A stretch of DNA of 64,000 bases. Source: Phoronis australis (lineage: Eukaryota > Phoronida > Phoronidae). Positions 45,349-58,200 of the stretch are shown here, piece by piece (the first letter of the stretch is position 1; each line of letters starts with the position of its first letter). The stretch is taken from contig NMRA01000205.1 of NCBI GenBank assembly GCA_002633005.1, positions 297,273 through 361,272 on the forward strand, given 5' to 3'. Under the pieces are notes generated by a model, which worked only from the letters and a program-made list of their open reading frames with translations, had not been told where the DNA came from and did no database searches. A program made the translations under genes and the position numbers.

Positions 45349-45642
45349 AGGCCTGTTTCGTGAAAGGTAACTTAAGACTTAAGTCAGAAATTCAGTCTTA
45401 CGCTCACATGTCACAATTAGTGAATAAATGTTTAGCCAACTAATTATGAGTGCATCGTATTCTAGAAATAATTTATAGAAACTATCTCAGTAACTACCAG
45501 TCATGTAGATATCATTCTCAGAGACGTTTCATTTGTGCTCAGGTGAGTATTTAATACCTTTTCAGAAATACATGTAGTTGTGTGGAGCGTAAGACCACAT
45601 TTATGACTAAACCTTAAGTCGCTTCTTGTGTAACAGACCCCA
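45349..45642. mobile_element. Fold-back element, copy B
   Basis: The ends GGCCTGTTTCGTGAAAGG and TTGTGTAACAGACCCC, with the inner blocks AACTTAAGACTTAAGTCAG and ACTAAACCTTAAGTCGC, form imperfect inverted repeats. CAGTCTTACGCTCACATGTC resembles copy A (TGGTCTTACGCTCTCAC). A fragment resembling its end (TTGCGAAACAAGCCCC) occurs near 51935. Confidence 0.55.
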
Positions 45643-47205
45643 GAATCAGAATGTTTTCACATGTTTTTACGCCACAAAAACAACACCTCTGCAATTCACA
45701 ATAGCTCTCATTATAACTAGCACAAACTTGCCTCTTTAACAAAGTTCTTATTACTACAACTTATGACACACATCAGACACCACTTATCTGGCACTTTGCT
45801 TACAAACATGACGAAAGAGTCATCAGTAATGTAGAATTCATATGCTTGTATTTTTTGTGCAATGGGGCAACTTATCGTGGCATGCGCAACATTCGCAAAG
45901 CAAAACATGCTGATGGGGCGCACAAAATGGCTGAAGCTTTTCCATATTGATTTCCTTTTTTACAACTAACCAGAGAACCACACCAACTGGATTGAATAAA
46001 ATAGACTTTAAAATTAGCTAATAAGCTATAAAATACAATTTAAAATTGTGCGCTTGTGATGCAAGACATCTCTCACATTTTATTTGATCACACATTTTTC
46101 TAGTCATGAGGGCATCTTGGAGGCTTGATTTTCTCAACCAAATTTGAACTCTTGTAAAGGATCTTCACAGTAAGCTACCTACTGAAAATGAATCGAGGAA
46201 ATTGCACATTAAAATTTGCACCAATTAACAATTGCATTATCATATTGACATCTCCTGATGCAAAGCATGTAAAACCTCACCAAGTTAGGATGCAATGAAG
46301 CAGACAAATGAGATATTATTTTTCAGATTTTTTAAAGATTGGAAGAATGAAGTTAACGTTTAACATTTTCAAGTTCTGTATCTTACCCACAAGGCAATAT
46401 TTTTAAAAATTGTGGCATCAACAACAATGTTAGAGCCCATTTAATGAAAAACAGGCAGTTTTGCCAATGTTTTCGTCTGAAATTGGTGACAATTGTGCCA
46501 TACATAATGCTTCTAAACCATATAACAAAGCTAAACACGTCAAAAAGCATCACAAGTTAGGTAATGGTAAATGGTATAAAATTCACGAAATACGCAAAGC
46601 AAATAAATACCACTGCTTCAATCACACCTGACTTAATCACGAGGAATTAAATCTGTCCACTCTTCAAGGTGAACATTCCTACGTTGCCTATGTCAAAACA
46701 ATGCGAAGCTAAGAGCAAAACAATACTAATTTACAATTTTAATTAGGAACTAGGAACAAAATCCTAACAATATTCAATAGGACCAGGCTCAAATAACAGA
46801 ACAGAATTAATTTTAATTTTAATAATATTTAAATTTATAGTGGGTTCAAGAAAATATATTATGGCAGTCATCAAATGGCACAAAAGCCAAAAAAGTAACA
46901 ATTGCTTTTCAACACAATGTTGTAAATGGTTCACTCGTGTGTAAAAATACTGCATATTACTGAAGTTCGAAATGAGTCTTCTGTATCTAATCACATTTTT
47001 TGTTAAGTGTGTCACACACATTGATTCTCAACCAACCCAACACAAAAGCAAATAAGCAGAACAGTGACTCAACAAGTAAGTCACACTCTTTTGACATTTC
47101 AGTAAAAAACATTTCAATACTACCTAACATTTTTTTTACATCCACCTTATGTAAGCAGCCTTTAAGTTTTCCAAGAAAAACAGAACATAATCCAGTGTCA
47201 TGCCC

Positions 47206-47366
47206 ATAGATGATGTCATACCCAACAATGATGACATAGTTACATACATGTATCTATGATACTATTGCCCTGTCAAGTGTACTAAATGATGTCATATCCA
47301 TTGATAGTATCATACCAACAGACAATGTCACGTCTACTGATGATGTCACATCCACTAGCCATACCC
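47206..47366. repeat. Degenerate short tandem repeat
   Basis: Loose repeats of a unit such as GATGATGTCATACCCA recur about six times (GATGATGTCAT, AATGATGTCATATCC, GATGATGTCACATCC). They contain TGATGTCA, one base from a CRE, but nothing shows that this is functional. It lies downstream of SLC12A9. Confidence 0.4.
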
Positions 47367-47907
47367 AGTTTCTCGCCTTAATTCAAATACTTTTTTAACT
47401 TATTAAGTTATTCTAATCTTACTAAAGGACAAGAAAGGGTATCAACAATGAAACAATTGCTCATTCTTCACATAATTTTGTAACATGAACTTGCTCATTG
47501 ACGGAACAATTGTTGAATACTGATCACGTTCTTGTGTTATAAACTATGACTGAGAAACACTTCATATATGCGATGCTCATTAAAATCAAAAAATCAAAAC
47601 ACAATTTCAAAATTCAAGTCATCGCTGTCCTTTAACTACTTAACGTACATCAAAGAACAGAGACTACAATATTTTAATTTTACTAATTGTATAGTCTTGA
47701 TTTTTTATTTCAGTAAGTGTGAAGATTGTTATTCAACGTTGATCTGAACAAAGACCAAACGGCGATAAATATTGATAATACATGCAAAATGAAAGAACGA
47801 ATCGATTAATCAACAAACTGTACTTACTCATTAAACCTGTTGTGCTAATGTTTCAGATTTAAAACTCACCTCCACAGCCTAAAAATCATTTATGCTTAGG
47901 ACCTACG

Positions 47908-49258
47908 TTACAAGGTCGTCGACGTTACTGGGTGAAGTCCGTGAACAAGTACAGTAGGTGGCAGATTGTTGGTTATAGTTTCTAAATAACTTAGATAACG
48001 CTCACACTGCTCAGTCTCACTTGGGGCTGGAGGTAAGTAACAGAACACCACAGAAGTTTGGTTGCACTGCTGGAGAATGAGATCATTCACATTCTTCAAG
48101 TACTGATGAGGCAGCATGGGGCAACAGGTATCACCAAACACATCTGACGTTGTCTCAATGTTAGACTGGTCCAACGAAGAAATCACGTGTTCAAAAGCGA
48201 CAATTTTGATTTTAGCTAGAATTCGTAGCTGTACTAGCATTTCGTCTAGTTTCTTCTCTTTACGGTAGGTGTCCTCGTGTTGGCTGTCCACACACAGAAA
48301 GACTCGAAGGACGGTGTGGGACTTCCAGCCTGGTACCATGTTAATGATACAAGCAAGTTGTAGTAGGAACAAGCAGGTGTTGTCAAAGTAATTGGCAGAC
48401 TCTGGGTGGAAAAAGTTCACAGGCCACACATCGATGAATGTATCTGTCTTAGACTTTACAATCGCCTCCTTGTTCAGTGAGTTGAAATTACGGCAAATGA
48501 ACACGTTCTTGGACATTTTTAATGCATCATTAATCATTCGAACATATTCTACTTCAGAGACACTCTTCTGTTCACCCGATGCACGAATGGCGTCAAAGTG
48601 AGACAACATGTCCATATTTGGATGCCCATTCTCCGTTCCATAAAACCTGTGTTTTTTCTTCTTACAAATGTTCACGAGAAGAGAATCCTCTTGGACGCAT
48701 TCGTCATAGAACCCAAAACAAATCGTGTTCGGCTTCATCCCGCCCAATCCGGATAACCTGACCAGGTGATGCATACCTTCACGAATAGTCGGCGATACTG
48801 TGACTTCAACAAATGCCTTAATCCGCAAGCAGTCGACTAACCCCAGCCAGGCCGAATACTCCGTAGATACCATCTCCTCACGGCAATCGTCGTTACTACC
48901 CAACTTCACATGACCTAGGACATACAGTCCTCCCTTCTTGATGTCATTGACGAAATCGATCAATTGGCAACAGCCACGCGGGTTGGCGACCATCAAGAGG
49001 ATCTGGGGCCGCCAGTACTTGACGTGGTCCTTACGACTGTCCAGCATGAGGAGGTATTTGCGCACTTGGTGGAAGATGAGGGCCTGGCTGATAGAACCCC
49101 ACTCGGTAGGGAGGGAGCGCAAGTGCATTACGATGACAAGAATCATACAGACAATGATGGAAATGGCTGCGTAGATAGAGTTGATGAGGAAACTCATGAC
49201 GAACGAGCCCAACAGGCCGAGCACGCAGGTATGCCAAGAGAAGAACTTGAACGTTGGT
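47908..49258 (-). CDS. SLC12A9: SLC12A9 last exon: final helices and C-terminal SLC12 domain
   Basis: A single exon of 1351 bases carries 449 residues to the stop at 47910-47908. It begins [18 protein letters not shown] (human RPTFSLFSWHTCLLGVAS), continues through two hydrophobic segments, and then the conserved [20 protein letters not shown] (human [20 protein letters not shown]), [25 protein letters not shown] and LGGMKPNT. This C-terminal part regulates transport and dimerisation in the family. Open frames on the opposite strand across this exon are shadows. Confidence 0.95.
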
Positions 49259-52200
49259 CTGCAATAAAGAATCATATTTACTTAAATTTATGTTAATCGG
49301 TAACAAGAATCATACTACAATACTTGAATGTTAGTCTCGTAGAAAAAGAATCATGTGTAACTTGGACGTTGGACTGTAATAAAGAATCAGGGATAACAGC
49401 AGTATCAGCAGCAAAGGGCAGTGGACTATGTGTGAACATGGCCACACTATACTTGAATGTAAACCTGTGGTGAACAATCATGAATAGCCACACAAACAGG
49501 AACTCGAAATTCACTAGGTGGCGCTAGCGAACTAAATGTAATGCACGTATAGTCAAGAAGTCATGTTAGACTCTTATACCACAATGCCCCTCTGCTGAGG
49601 AACAGCCGTCTGTTCTTAATCTACTCAGAAGATAACAGGTGCTTCTTTCTTCTGTGGATTCATCAAGTGAATTTTAAGTGACCTTGGCATTTACGATCCA
49701 CAAAATTAACCTAAGCTCGTAGACAAGCCATAGCTAAATTTGACTTTCAACAATTTTATAAACATTGAAAGCCGATTTCATCCAGTAACTATTGATCTTT
49801 TGTTGGTTATACATTTTTTTTCAGTCAAAATCTGTCTATTCACCAGCATTTCGTTCGAGAAGTGAACTATGACTAATAACCAATGTCAAATTGGTCTCAA
49901 CTTTTTTTCTTATTCAGATGACAAGTGATTTCTGGGTTTACACAAAACAGTAGTTCATTATTCGTTGAGAACATGCCAGACACCTAAAATGATGCTCTGT
50001 AACGAGGCAACTTGTACAGATTGATAGCGAGCACTAACGCGCTGCCAGTTCCTCCTAAGTCTTGAAATCATCTCCAATTTGACTAAGCACCATTTTGAGA
50101 TCAATTTCGAAATCGTTAGTTGTCTAAATCAAAAGTTGGTTTAGTCAAAATTTTTCGTTTTAAATTGTGTCAATTCATATTTCATTCTCAGGGGTTACTT
50201 TCGCAAAATGGCCTCCACTGTGAATCAGATTGAACAAACAATAAACCAGGCGTTCAAAATCTCACCTGAAATTAGGAGCCGAGGCCAACTCTAGCGCGAG
50301 GCAGGACAAATTTGTGGATCCATAAGACAACAAAAATAGCACTGAGGCCATGGGAGCAATGGCGTTGAGTGATCCGATGATTAGAACAAGCTGAAAGGAA
50401 AACGGTTTGTTATTAAACCATACAAATGCCATATCAGGAAGAACACAATAAAGCAAGCGTAATAACTAGGATAGTGTAAGTCATGATTTATTTTAAATTA
50501 TACAGTGGTTTTCAAGACAAACTAAACCCACTTTGACAGAAACCTGCCACGCTCAATTAAACTATTAAGAAGAGTTGAATAACTTTAACTCTAACTTGAA
50601 CATGTCAGAGAGTGACGGGATAATATTCATGTTTAACTGCACATAGACTACTAGTGGGTTTAGATGTGTAGAGAAGTGGGATGTCACCCCTCCCCCCCTC
50701 CCACCCCGTTACATGACCTTGCAACAAGTGAACAGCCTGCACATGGAAACCAACAAGAAGTCTTACAAACCTTAGACATAATAGGTTATCACCATTAAGT
50801 CGAGGGCGGTTGGGCAAAAAAGCAATGGTTGGATATAACGTGCCCGCATTTTGAAAACCAGCTTTCTCCACTAAATAATGGGCATCAAAACATGAAACCT
50901 GGTTCTCAAAATGTGGGCACGTTAGATCTGGCAATTGCTGGACAAAAACCCCATTGCTTCTCATATCGCACAAGATCTATGGTTTGTTTACGAATGGACT
51001 CACAAGGTAAATGTCGCGATTCTGACAAAGTGCCCAGAGAAATACCCGTCGAGATTTTTTGGAAATTTAGCCAGTGTATCCACATTCAACTAGAGTCTGT
51101 TTCGTCGTAGTTTTGTGCATCAAGTCCTCTATTTGATTTCAATAATGCCCAGTCAATTTTGGAAACTATTTCAGTTTTTATTACTATATTCTATAGTCAT
51201 ACAAAAACAACGTTGAAAACACAGACCTGCACAAGGAACCAGGTGATGAGAACTGCTACCCAGGGATTCCCACTTTTGGTGGTTATTTTGGCTGGTTTCA
51301 GAATGACCCCTGCAATGCAAGATACAAACAGATTACAGAAACTAAACTGTAACCAGTAAAAGGATGACTGTGATCATATTGTCATAAAGATCAATTTTTG
51401 GTTTACAGGCAGATCTTGGGAGCTTGGGTGCTTGAAAACCCCGCTCCCCTACAGAAATGACGATCATACAAAGGGAACATCAACAAAACTGTACTTATTT
51501 ATAGGTAGAAGAGTACATCCGAAACTGTGTTAGGAAAAATCACCTGGAATCTCAGCCGTTACAGCTGAGCACTGGATAAAATGGATGACTGCAAAGACTG
51601 CTAAATCAAAGTAAATGGAATGGCCTATTAGGACAGGTCATTTTGTCCTGGCGTCATGACAATGAGCAATAGCATTTTGACACGTACTGTGAGCACCCTG
51701 ATAAAAGGTATTTTCCAGACAACAGACTACGGTGATTATTATTCCAGGCCAGTAGATGTCATTGTATGGCAGGAACCTGTTTTGCCCTAAACGTTGTGAG
51801 TTTACAAACAAAGTCAAAGCTTCATGCAAAATAAAAGATGGTAGCGTATTTTGAATTTCGAAAAACTAATGAAACTGATTAGTTTCTACAGGTGCTAATT
51901 AGACTTATGACCAAAACAGGTTGTAAGCCTTTGCGAAACAAGCCCCTGTAAACTCAATAAGACTAGACATTCTGCAGGGTTTCTACAGTCAGTTAGGTCT
52001 AAATAATAACCAATCCAAGAATAGAATAATTCAAACTTTAAAATGTAAAGTTTCGATAATATTATTTTTGTGGCATAACGAGAGCCAGCGCATAGGATTC
52101 CTGCAACTTGAACGAATCTTCACAATAACTTTTGTACATGTTAAAGTAACTTACAGAACAAATCATCCTTGGCCAAAGCTTCCAGCACACGAGAGGCACC

Positions 52201-55200
52201 AATGAGGTTGCCCAGAGCAGCAGACAACGTGGCAGCAAACAGGCCAATCAGAACAAAGCCTGGCCAGAGATTGACATCTTGAAGGTAAGTGTAGTTGTTA
52301 ATAAGTAATTTCCTAGAAAAGAATCACATCAATGCAGCTTAGAAAAGTTTAACATATCAAAAAAGACTAGAAAAACATATCATACAACTCAGATTAGTTA
52401 CTGTTGACAAAATTTGATAATAAACCATTGAAAGAACTTTAGACTTATCCACACACCAGCCAATGCTGAATATAAGAAAAAGGGTCAATTTAACTGCTCC
52501 AAGGCCAATTTGCATGCCTTACCTCAAGACCCTTTATTACTCCAAAGTTCATGACGGTACGTTTGATTTTTTTACCAATGAAAATACTATAACACAATCT
52601 GAAGTTACTTCAACTCTGTTACCAGATCAAGATGTAACCCAGTGTTTTAAGCTAGAACAAAGCCTTGATTCAAGTTTCAACAACGCTATGGCAACATGAT
52701 GACCCTTGGTTCAAACAGTTTCAGTATGATGCGCAAGTCTTTCAAATAAACCAGCTTCACATGCAGTCTCTGTCGTTCTTGTCGGGATACCTGGATCTAA
52801 TGGAGCTTTGGTCACTCTTTAAGAATGTCCACCGTAACAAGAACCCTGCCCTTTTCACAAGATCTCCGTATTCTCTGAATGCATATCGGATGATATTGAG
52901 CACAACACTATCACGTTAACACATTTTAGATTATAACTCGTCACGCAATAGTCTGATATAACATGCCCGTATTTTAATAACCAATTTGATGCCAATTATT
53001 CAGTGGAGAAAACTGGTTCTAAAAATTCGGGCACATTATATCAGACCATTACCACTGGTCGAGCACTTTTTAGCATATAATACACCGACAGTGTTACCTA
53101 CCGATCAGCAGTGGCAGCTGTGAGGAATGACAATAGCACATATGTACAAAACGTGAAGAATGTCGCACCTAGGGTACCCGAGGGTATTGATTTACTGGGA
53201 TTCTTCAACTCACCTGAAACACCAAAATATGCATTCTCATCACCAATGGTTTATATCGTAAAGTGTAACTAACAGAGTCTGTGTATGTGCAATTACAAGA
53301 AGAGAAAACATTTCATTCAAATCTTCTTTCAGTTCCACACGCTCAGCAGCATTTTCATTTTCTATGTTCATGCATTTTCAGATGCGTTGTTGATAACTTC
53401 AGCACAACTTCAGCACAATTAAACCTGTCCACCTTCACCAATCTGCCGTTGACAGGTTGGGACAGAGATACAGTAATAACGCTACAAAACAAGGACAACT
53501 GTACCACTCTAGAGTTCATGATCAGCAACAAAGCAAAATCAAGCAACACTGAATAACTATTCAACGGCCACAGATGAGGTCTCCTATGTTCGTTCAGACG
53601 AGTGCTCACATTCGTTTAAACACAAAACCTCAAATTCTAAGAAATATCACTAAGCAACCATGTTGTATTCGGTTTCACACCCATCCCTTGGTTAAGATTT
53701 AAAAGTCCTGAGACCCAACAAAAAAAATATTTTCCTGCACAAAAATGGCTAAGTTGTGCAATCAGAAGGCAACTCTGCTAAATCATTCCAACCAATCAAA
53801 TCCATCATGGAACATACCAGACATGTTAGCCCCATTCATAATTCCAGTAACACTACTGAAGAGAACGGCAAAGACTAGGGCAAAGTCCAACGGAGGGTTT
53901 GTCTTTGGAGCACTGTAATCTTTTTTGTAGTCAGCTGAAAAATATCACAAATGAACAGGGTGATCGTGAGACAACAGAAAGGGATATTTCATTCACTGCC
54001 TAAAACAGAAACTGTAAAGTTATAACGTCATGCTAAGTGGGCCTCAAACCTTTCCATACATTGATAGTTTATGTACGTAAGCAGCAATGCAAGCAGTGTG
54101 GAGAAAAACAATCTTCTTCCAGTTCTAGTTTGCAACGAGCCCTTTCATAAGTTCGGAATAACACAAAGTCATGCTCTTGTAGAATCACATAATACAACAG
54201 CTACCAAATATTCATGCAAAAACATTAATGACGTGTTCACAATTTACAATAGAAACAAATAATGACAAACTTACAAGACTACAGCACATGATGAGATGGT
54301 ACAAAAATATTACGCATGAAAAAACGGCCACAAAAACGAAGATGTCAGACCTGGAGAGTGTGAGGCAATACAGACTTGTTGAGAAATGCACTGAGCTTAG
54401 AAATATCAATAACAGGCATGTATCCCCTACACAGACATTTTGCATAGCTGTTATGGAAGAAATTAAAATGCCCCTCATGTCAGTCCATTGCCAACACCCC
54501 TCGTCATAATCCAGAATACTAATAAAATCAAATTAAAGGGTTTCTTTAATCTGCTGTGAATTTCGTACATGCATAAATTAGGTCCGTGTTCTCAATTTCA
54601 GGGAAATTAGGTGAGAAAATACTGATGGTACACTTACTTTTTACGCAGTTTGTAAAATGCACGTCTAGCTTTTGAGCAAACACACCACTTTGTCAGAGTG
54701 CACGCCCTGTTTGTATTGCCATCAGTCTTACGTTCACCTTATAAAGTGCTGCCTATGCACAAAAGCCTTTTACATCTACAATATTTATTTCTTTAGAATG
54801 AAGTTGAGTTTGTATTTACTCTTATTTTATTCAACAATCTCCAGTCTTGACCAAGAATATCATTTCATAATCCTAGATACACGCTTGCCCAAGCAATTGT
54901 CGAGAGTACCAGCAGCACAACTTGCTAGCCTACTTACGCAGCGCGTTGTCCCTGAACGTCTTGGCACTCATACCAGTATAGTTGAAGCAGTGGGTTACAT
55001 TCAGGTCACTGCTATCATTACCCCAAACGCGAAAGTTACTCCGAGGTATATTCACACATCTTGAACCGACAGCAAACATACTGACAACCACCATAAATGT
55101 ACAGATGACTACGATCTACAAACAAATAGGAAAGACAATCAACACGAGCACGACACGAAAGTCTGGGACCACAAATCTTAACTTAAAACTCGAGGCATAT

Positions 55201-58200
55201 TGTTGATTTGGAACACGAATAATGTGGCGAGATTGGATGCATTTTGAACTTTTGTAACTTTCGAAAACAAAAAAAGAAATTTGTTAAAAGTGATGCCGGT
55301 GGGCAATTTTTTTCTTGAAACAGTGAAGTATACGTTTCAAAATGAGTAAGGCACTGATCACAACCAATTATCCCATTTCCTTTGCTCTGAAAGAGATATC
55401 GAAACCTGTGACTCATAATGGGACAAAACACTATTTTTCTTAATTAACATTGATTTCATAACTTTGAGTCATTCTTTCATCAATTATTTTCAATATCTAT
55501 GAAAATCAGCCGGTTAAGCTGCAAAGCATTGACATGCAACTTCTTACGACTAGAATGGCGACGGATGTCCTGGCAAACATGGCGCCACCTATGAGGCAGA
55601 TGATGAGACAAAAGAAGAGAACACACGTTGCATACAGATATGTCCACCATCTTAGTGAATCATCGTCACTCAGTGGAGGCAAAGGATGGTCGACGCCAAT
55701 GGCACCTGAAATGAAGAACTGGTTATAAACAGAATTCACTGAATCTTAACAAACGCACGAGGTCCTCTTTTGTGCTGCTAAAATGGCTGCATGACTGTCC
55801 AAGATCACCATAAAACAAAATGTCTCTCTGATATGCTTTTGGATCACCAGGGCAGTGTTCCAGAGACCCAAGAGAATAGGTTGCACATGCCGTGAAAAAT
55901 GTGTGTTCACAGAGCGGAAAAAGTGAATTCTGTCCCGCTATTAAATATGACTTTCATCCCATTTTTCAATATTCCAAGCTCACCAACTAATTATTTCCGT
56001 CGGCGTTATTTTGCTAAGTTACGCTAGTAAGACCTCGAACATATTGGCGAAACACTCCGCTTTTACTCCTGTGATTTTGTGCGGTCTTGCGCGTTGTGTG
56101 ATCTCGATTTTTCCAACGGAAAATACTTGGTCACTACAGAGCACACTCCAGATTGTGAAGGAAATCTAGCAATATTCACATTTCAAAGATCAACAAACAG
56201 AGAAAACTTGGCAAAAATGTGCCTTTAAGTAACACAACATTACAGTAAAATGTCTTCAAATTGGAACACAACAGGGCAGTACAGTAAAATTCTATTTTAT
56301 CAAAAAATTCCACAAGATTTGACAAGACAATTTTGCTCAATTATCTGAAAACTTTATATAATACGGGTGTAATCAACAAACACGCGATGAAATTTTGAAA
56401 TTTTTTGGCAATACAATGCCCATTTGAAAAGTGAAATGATGAAACTTCTGGTCGTTACTTTAGTTTGAATTTGAGGAAACTTTACTGTGCCTTTATCACT
56501 AGAATGTGTGACCAAAAGAATGCTTAAACTACAGAACTAACCTCCCTTGCCAAAGTTGTCCACTAGGCCTTCCACAAAACCTGATATATACAGAGCGCAA
56601 GAGAACACATTGGCTAAAAAGAACAAGAAGCCGATACTGCCGCCAAACTCTGGGCCCAGGGCTCGGCTGATCATATCTGACGCAAACGAGTAAAGGATGA
56701 TAATTTTACATTACAGTCATTACAGCCTATAGATACACAGCGCTTCTAACAATCCAGGATTCCCTTACAATTAATTAATGATCATACTAAAAAACAATGT
56801 GCGAGCTTTTACATTAGATATGCCCAGAATCATCTATTTGAGTGAATAAAAACACAATGATGCCTCTTCTGAAGAACAACCAAACAGGTCTAAATTTATT
56901 TATATTATGATGATGGGCAGGGAAAATATCGGAATTAAACTTTCTTGACCTATATTACTTTTGAAAATTTGTTTTAATTTCAATAAATACAAACTGGAGA
57001 ACTTCTAAAGGCACAAAAGATACAATAAGCTCCGCCTCCCTCTACCGCCCCATTGGTCGAAATGGCACAAATTGACAGCACAGTGAAGAGAAGAATTGTG
57101 TAGGCTAGAATGAACTGTACGATTCCTTCTATCAAACCAGCTTGGCCAACAACAAGACCTGAAAGAGAAACAATAGCACAATTAAAACACGAAATTGAAT
57201 ATTAGCATTGATCACAGAGTTACTGAATAAGATCATAGTGTTACTGAATTAAGATCATAGTGTTACTGAATTAAGATCATAGTGTTACTGAATAAGATCA
57301 TAGTGTTACTGAATAAGATCATAGAGTTACTGAATTAAGATCATAGTGTTACTGAATTAAGATCATAGAGTTACTGAATTAAGATCATAGAGTTACTGAA
57401 TAAGATCATAGAGTTACTGAATAAGATTATAGTGTTACTGAATAAGATCATAGAGTTACTGAATAAGATTATAGTGTTACTGAATTAAGATCATAGTGTT
57501 ACTGAATTAAGATCATAGTGTTACTGAATAAGATCATAGTGTTACTGAATTAAGATCATGCTAACATCATTTCTACAATCTATTGGTCTATTTACACCAA
57601 CCTATTCACAATGGCACGTTTCCGTCGGTCATCTTAAGGTTTACAGCATTAGAAGAACGAGCACAGGTGTATAGTACACTCAATAGTAGTCAATGAGCAT
57701 AGGTGAATAGTACACTCGTGGTAGTCAATGAGCACTTTTTCCCCCACTGCACCACCGATCGGAAAAATGACCAACCAAAACGTTGTGCTTGAATATAAAC
57801 AGGCCAGAAGTTGGTGTAAACAGATCAATAGATTTTAGAAATGATGTTACCAAATCACCACTTCAAAGCAATTTTAGATCATACTGTATTCTTCAATATT
57901 GTACCTATACCGAAATTTATAAACTTCACTTTTGAATACAAATGTTGGATTACCCCCAATTTATGCAGACAAGGTATTTAGTTCCTTCAAAGTACTCAAT
58001 CCCTGCCTATGTGAAAGGCCATCTATGGAGTATTATAGCAACCAAATATGCAAGTTATTCGAATTCACTAAACTTGACACCAAACACTACATCATAGGCT
58101 GGCAATGTTACATAGTTCACCCAAAACTCAATTCATAAATGCATCCGTACGTCTTAAATTCTGCTTAGCGCGTCATGAGGTCTATGTCCAGGAGTGAGTT

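Larger units (their letters stand above)
42790..47907. other. Intergenic stretch between CFAP107 and SLC12A9
   Basis: No gene is recognised on either strand. The part near 47907 should be the SLC12A9 3' UTR (minus strand). Two related fold-back elements lie at 44687-44968 and 45349-45642. A degenerate repeat of the type GATGATGTCATACC lies at about 47206-47366. The rest is AT-rich with only short unassigned open frames. Confidence 0.55.

Noticed and set aside
47908-49306. Open frames on the plus strand and in other frames across the SLC12A9 last exon
   Set aside because: The minus-strand frame matches SLC12A9 along its whole length; the others are shadows of coding sequence.
57220-57560. CRISPR array
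   Set aside because: The units are directly contiguous 21-22 bp repeats without spacers, in an animal gene intron.
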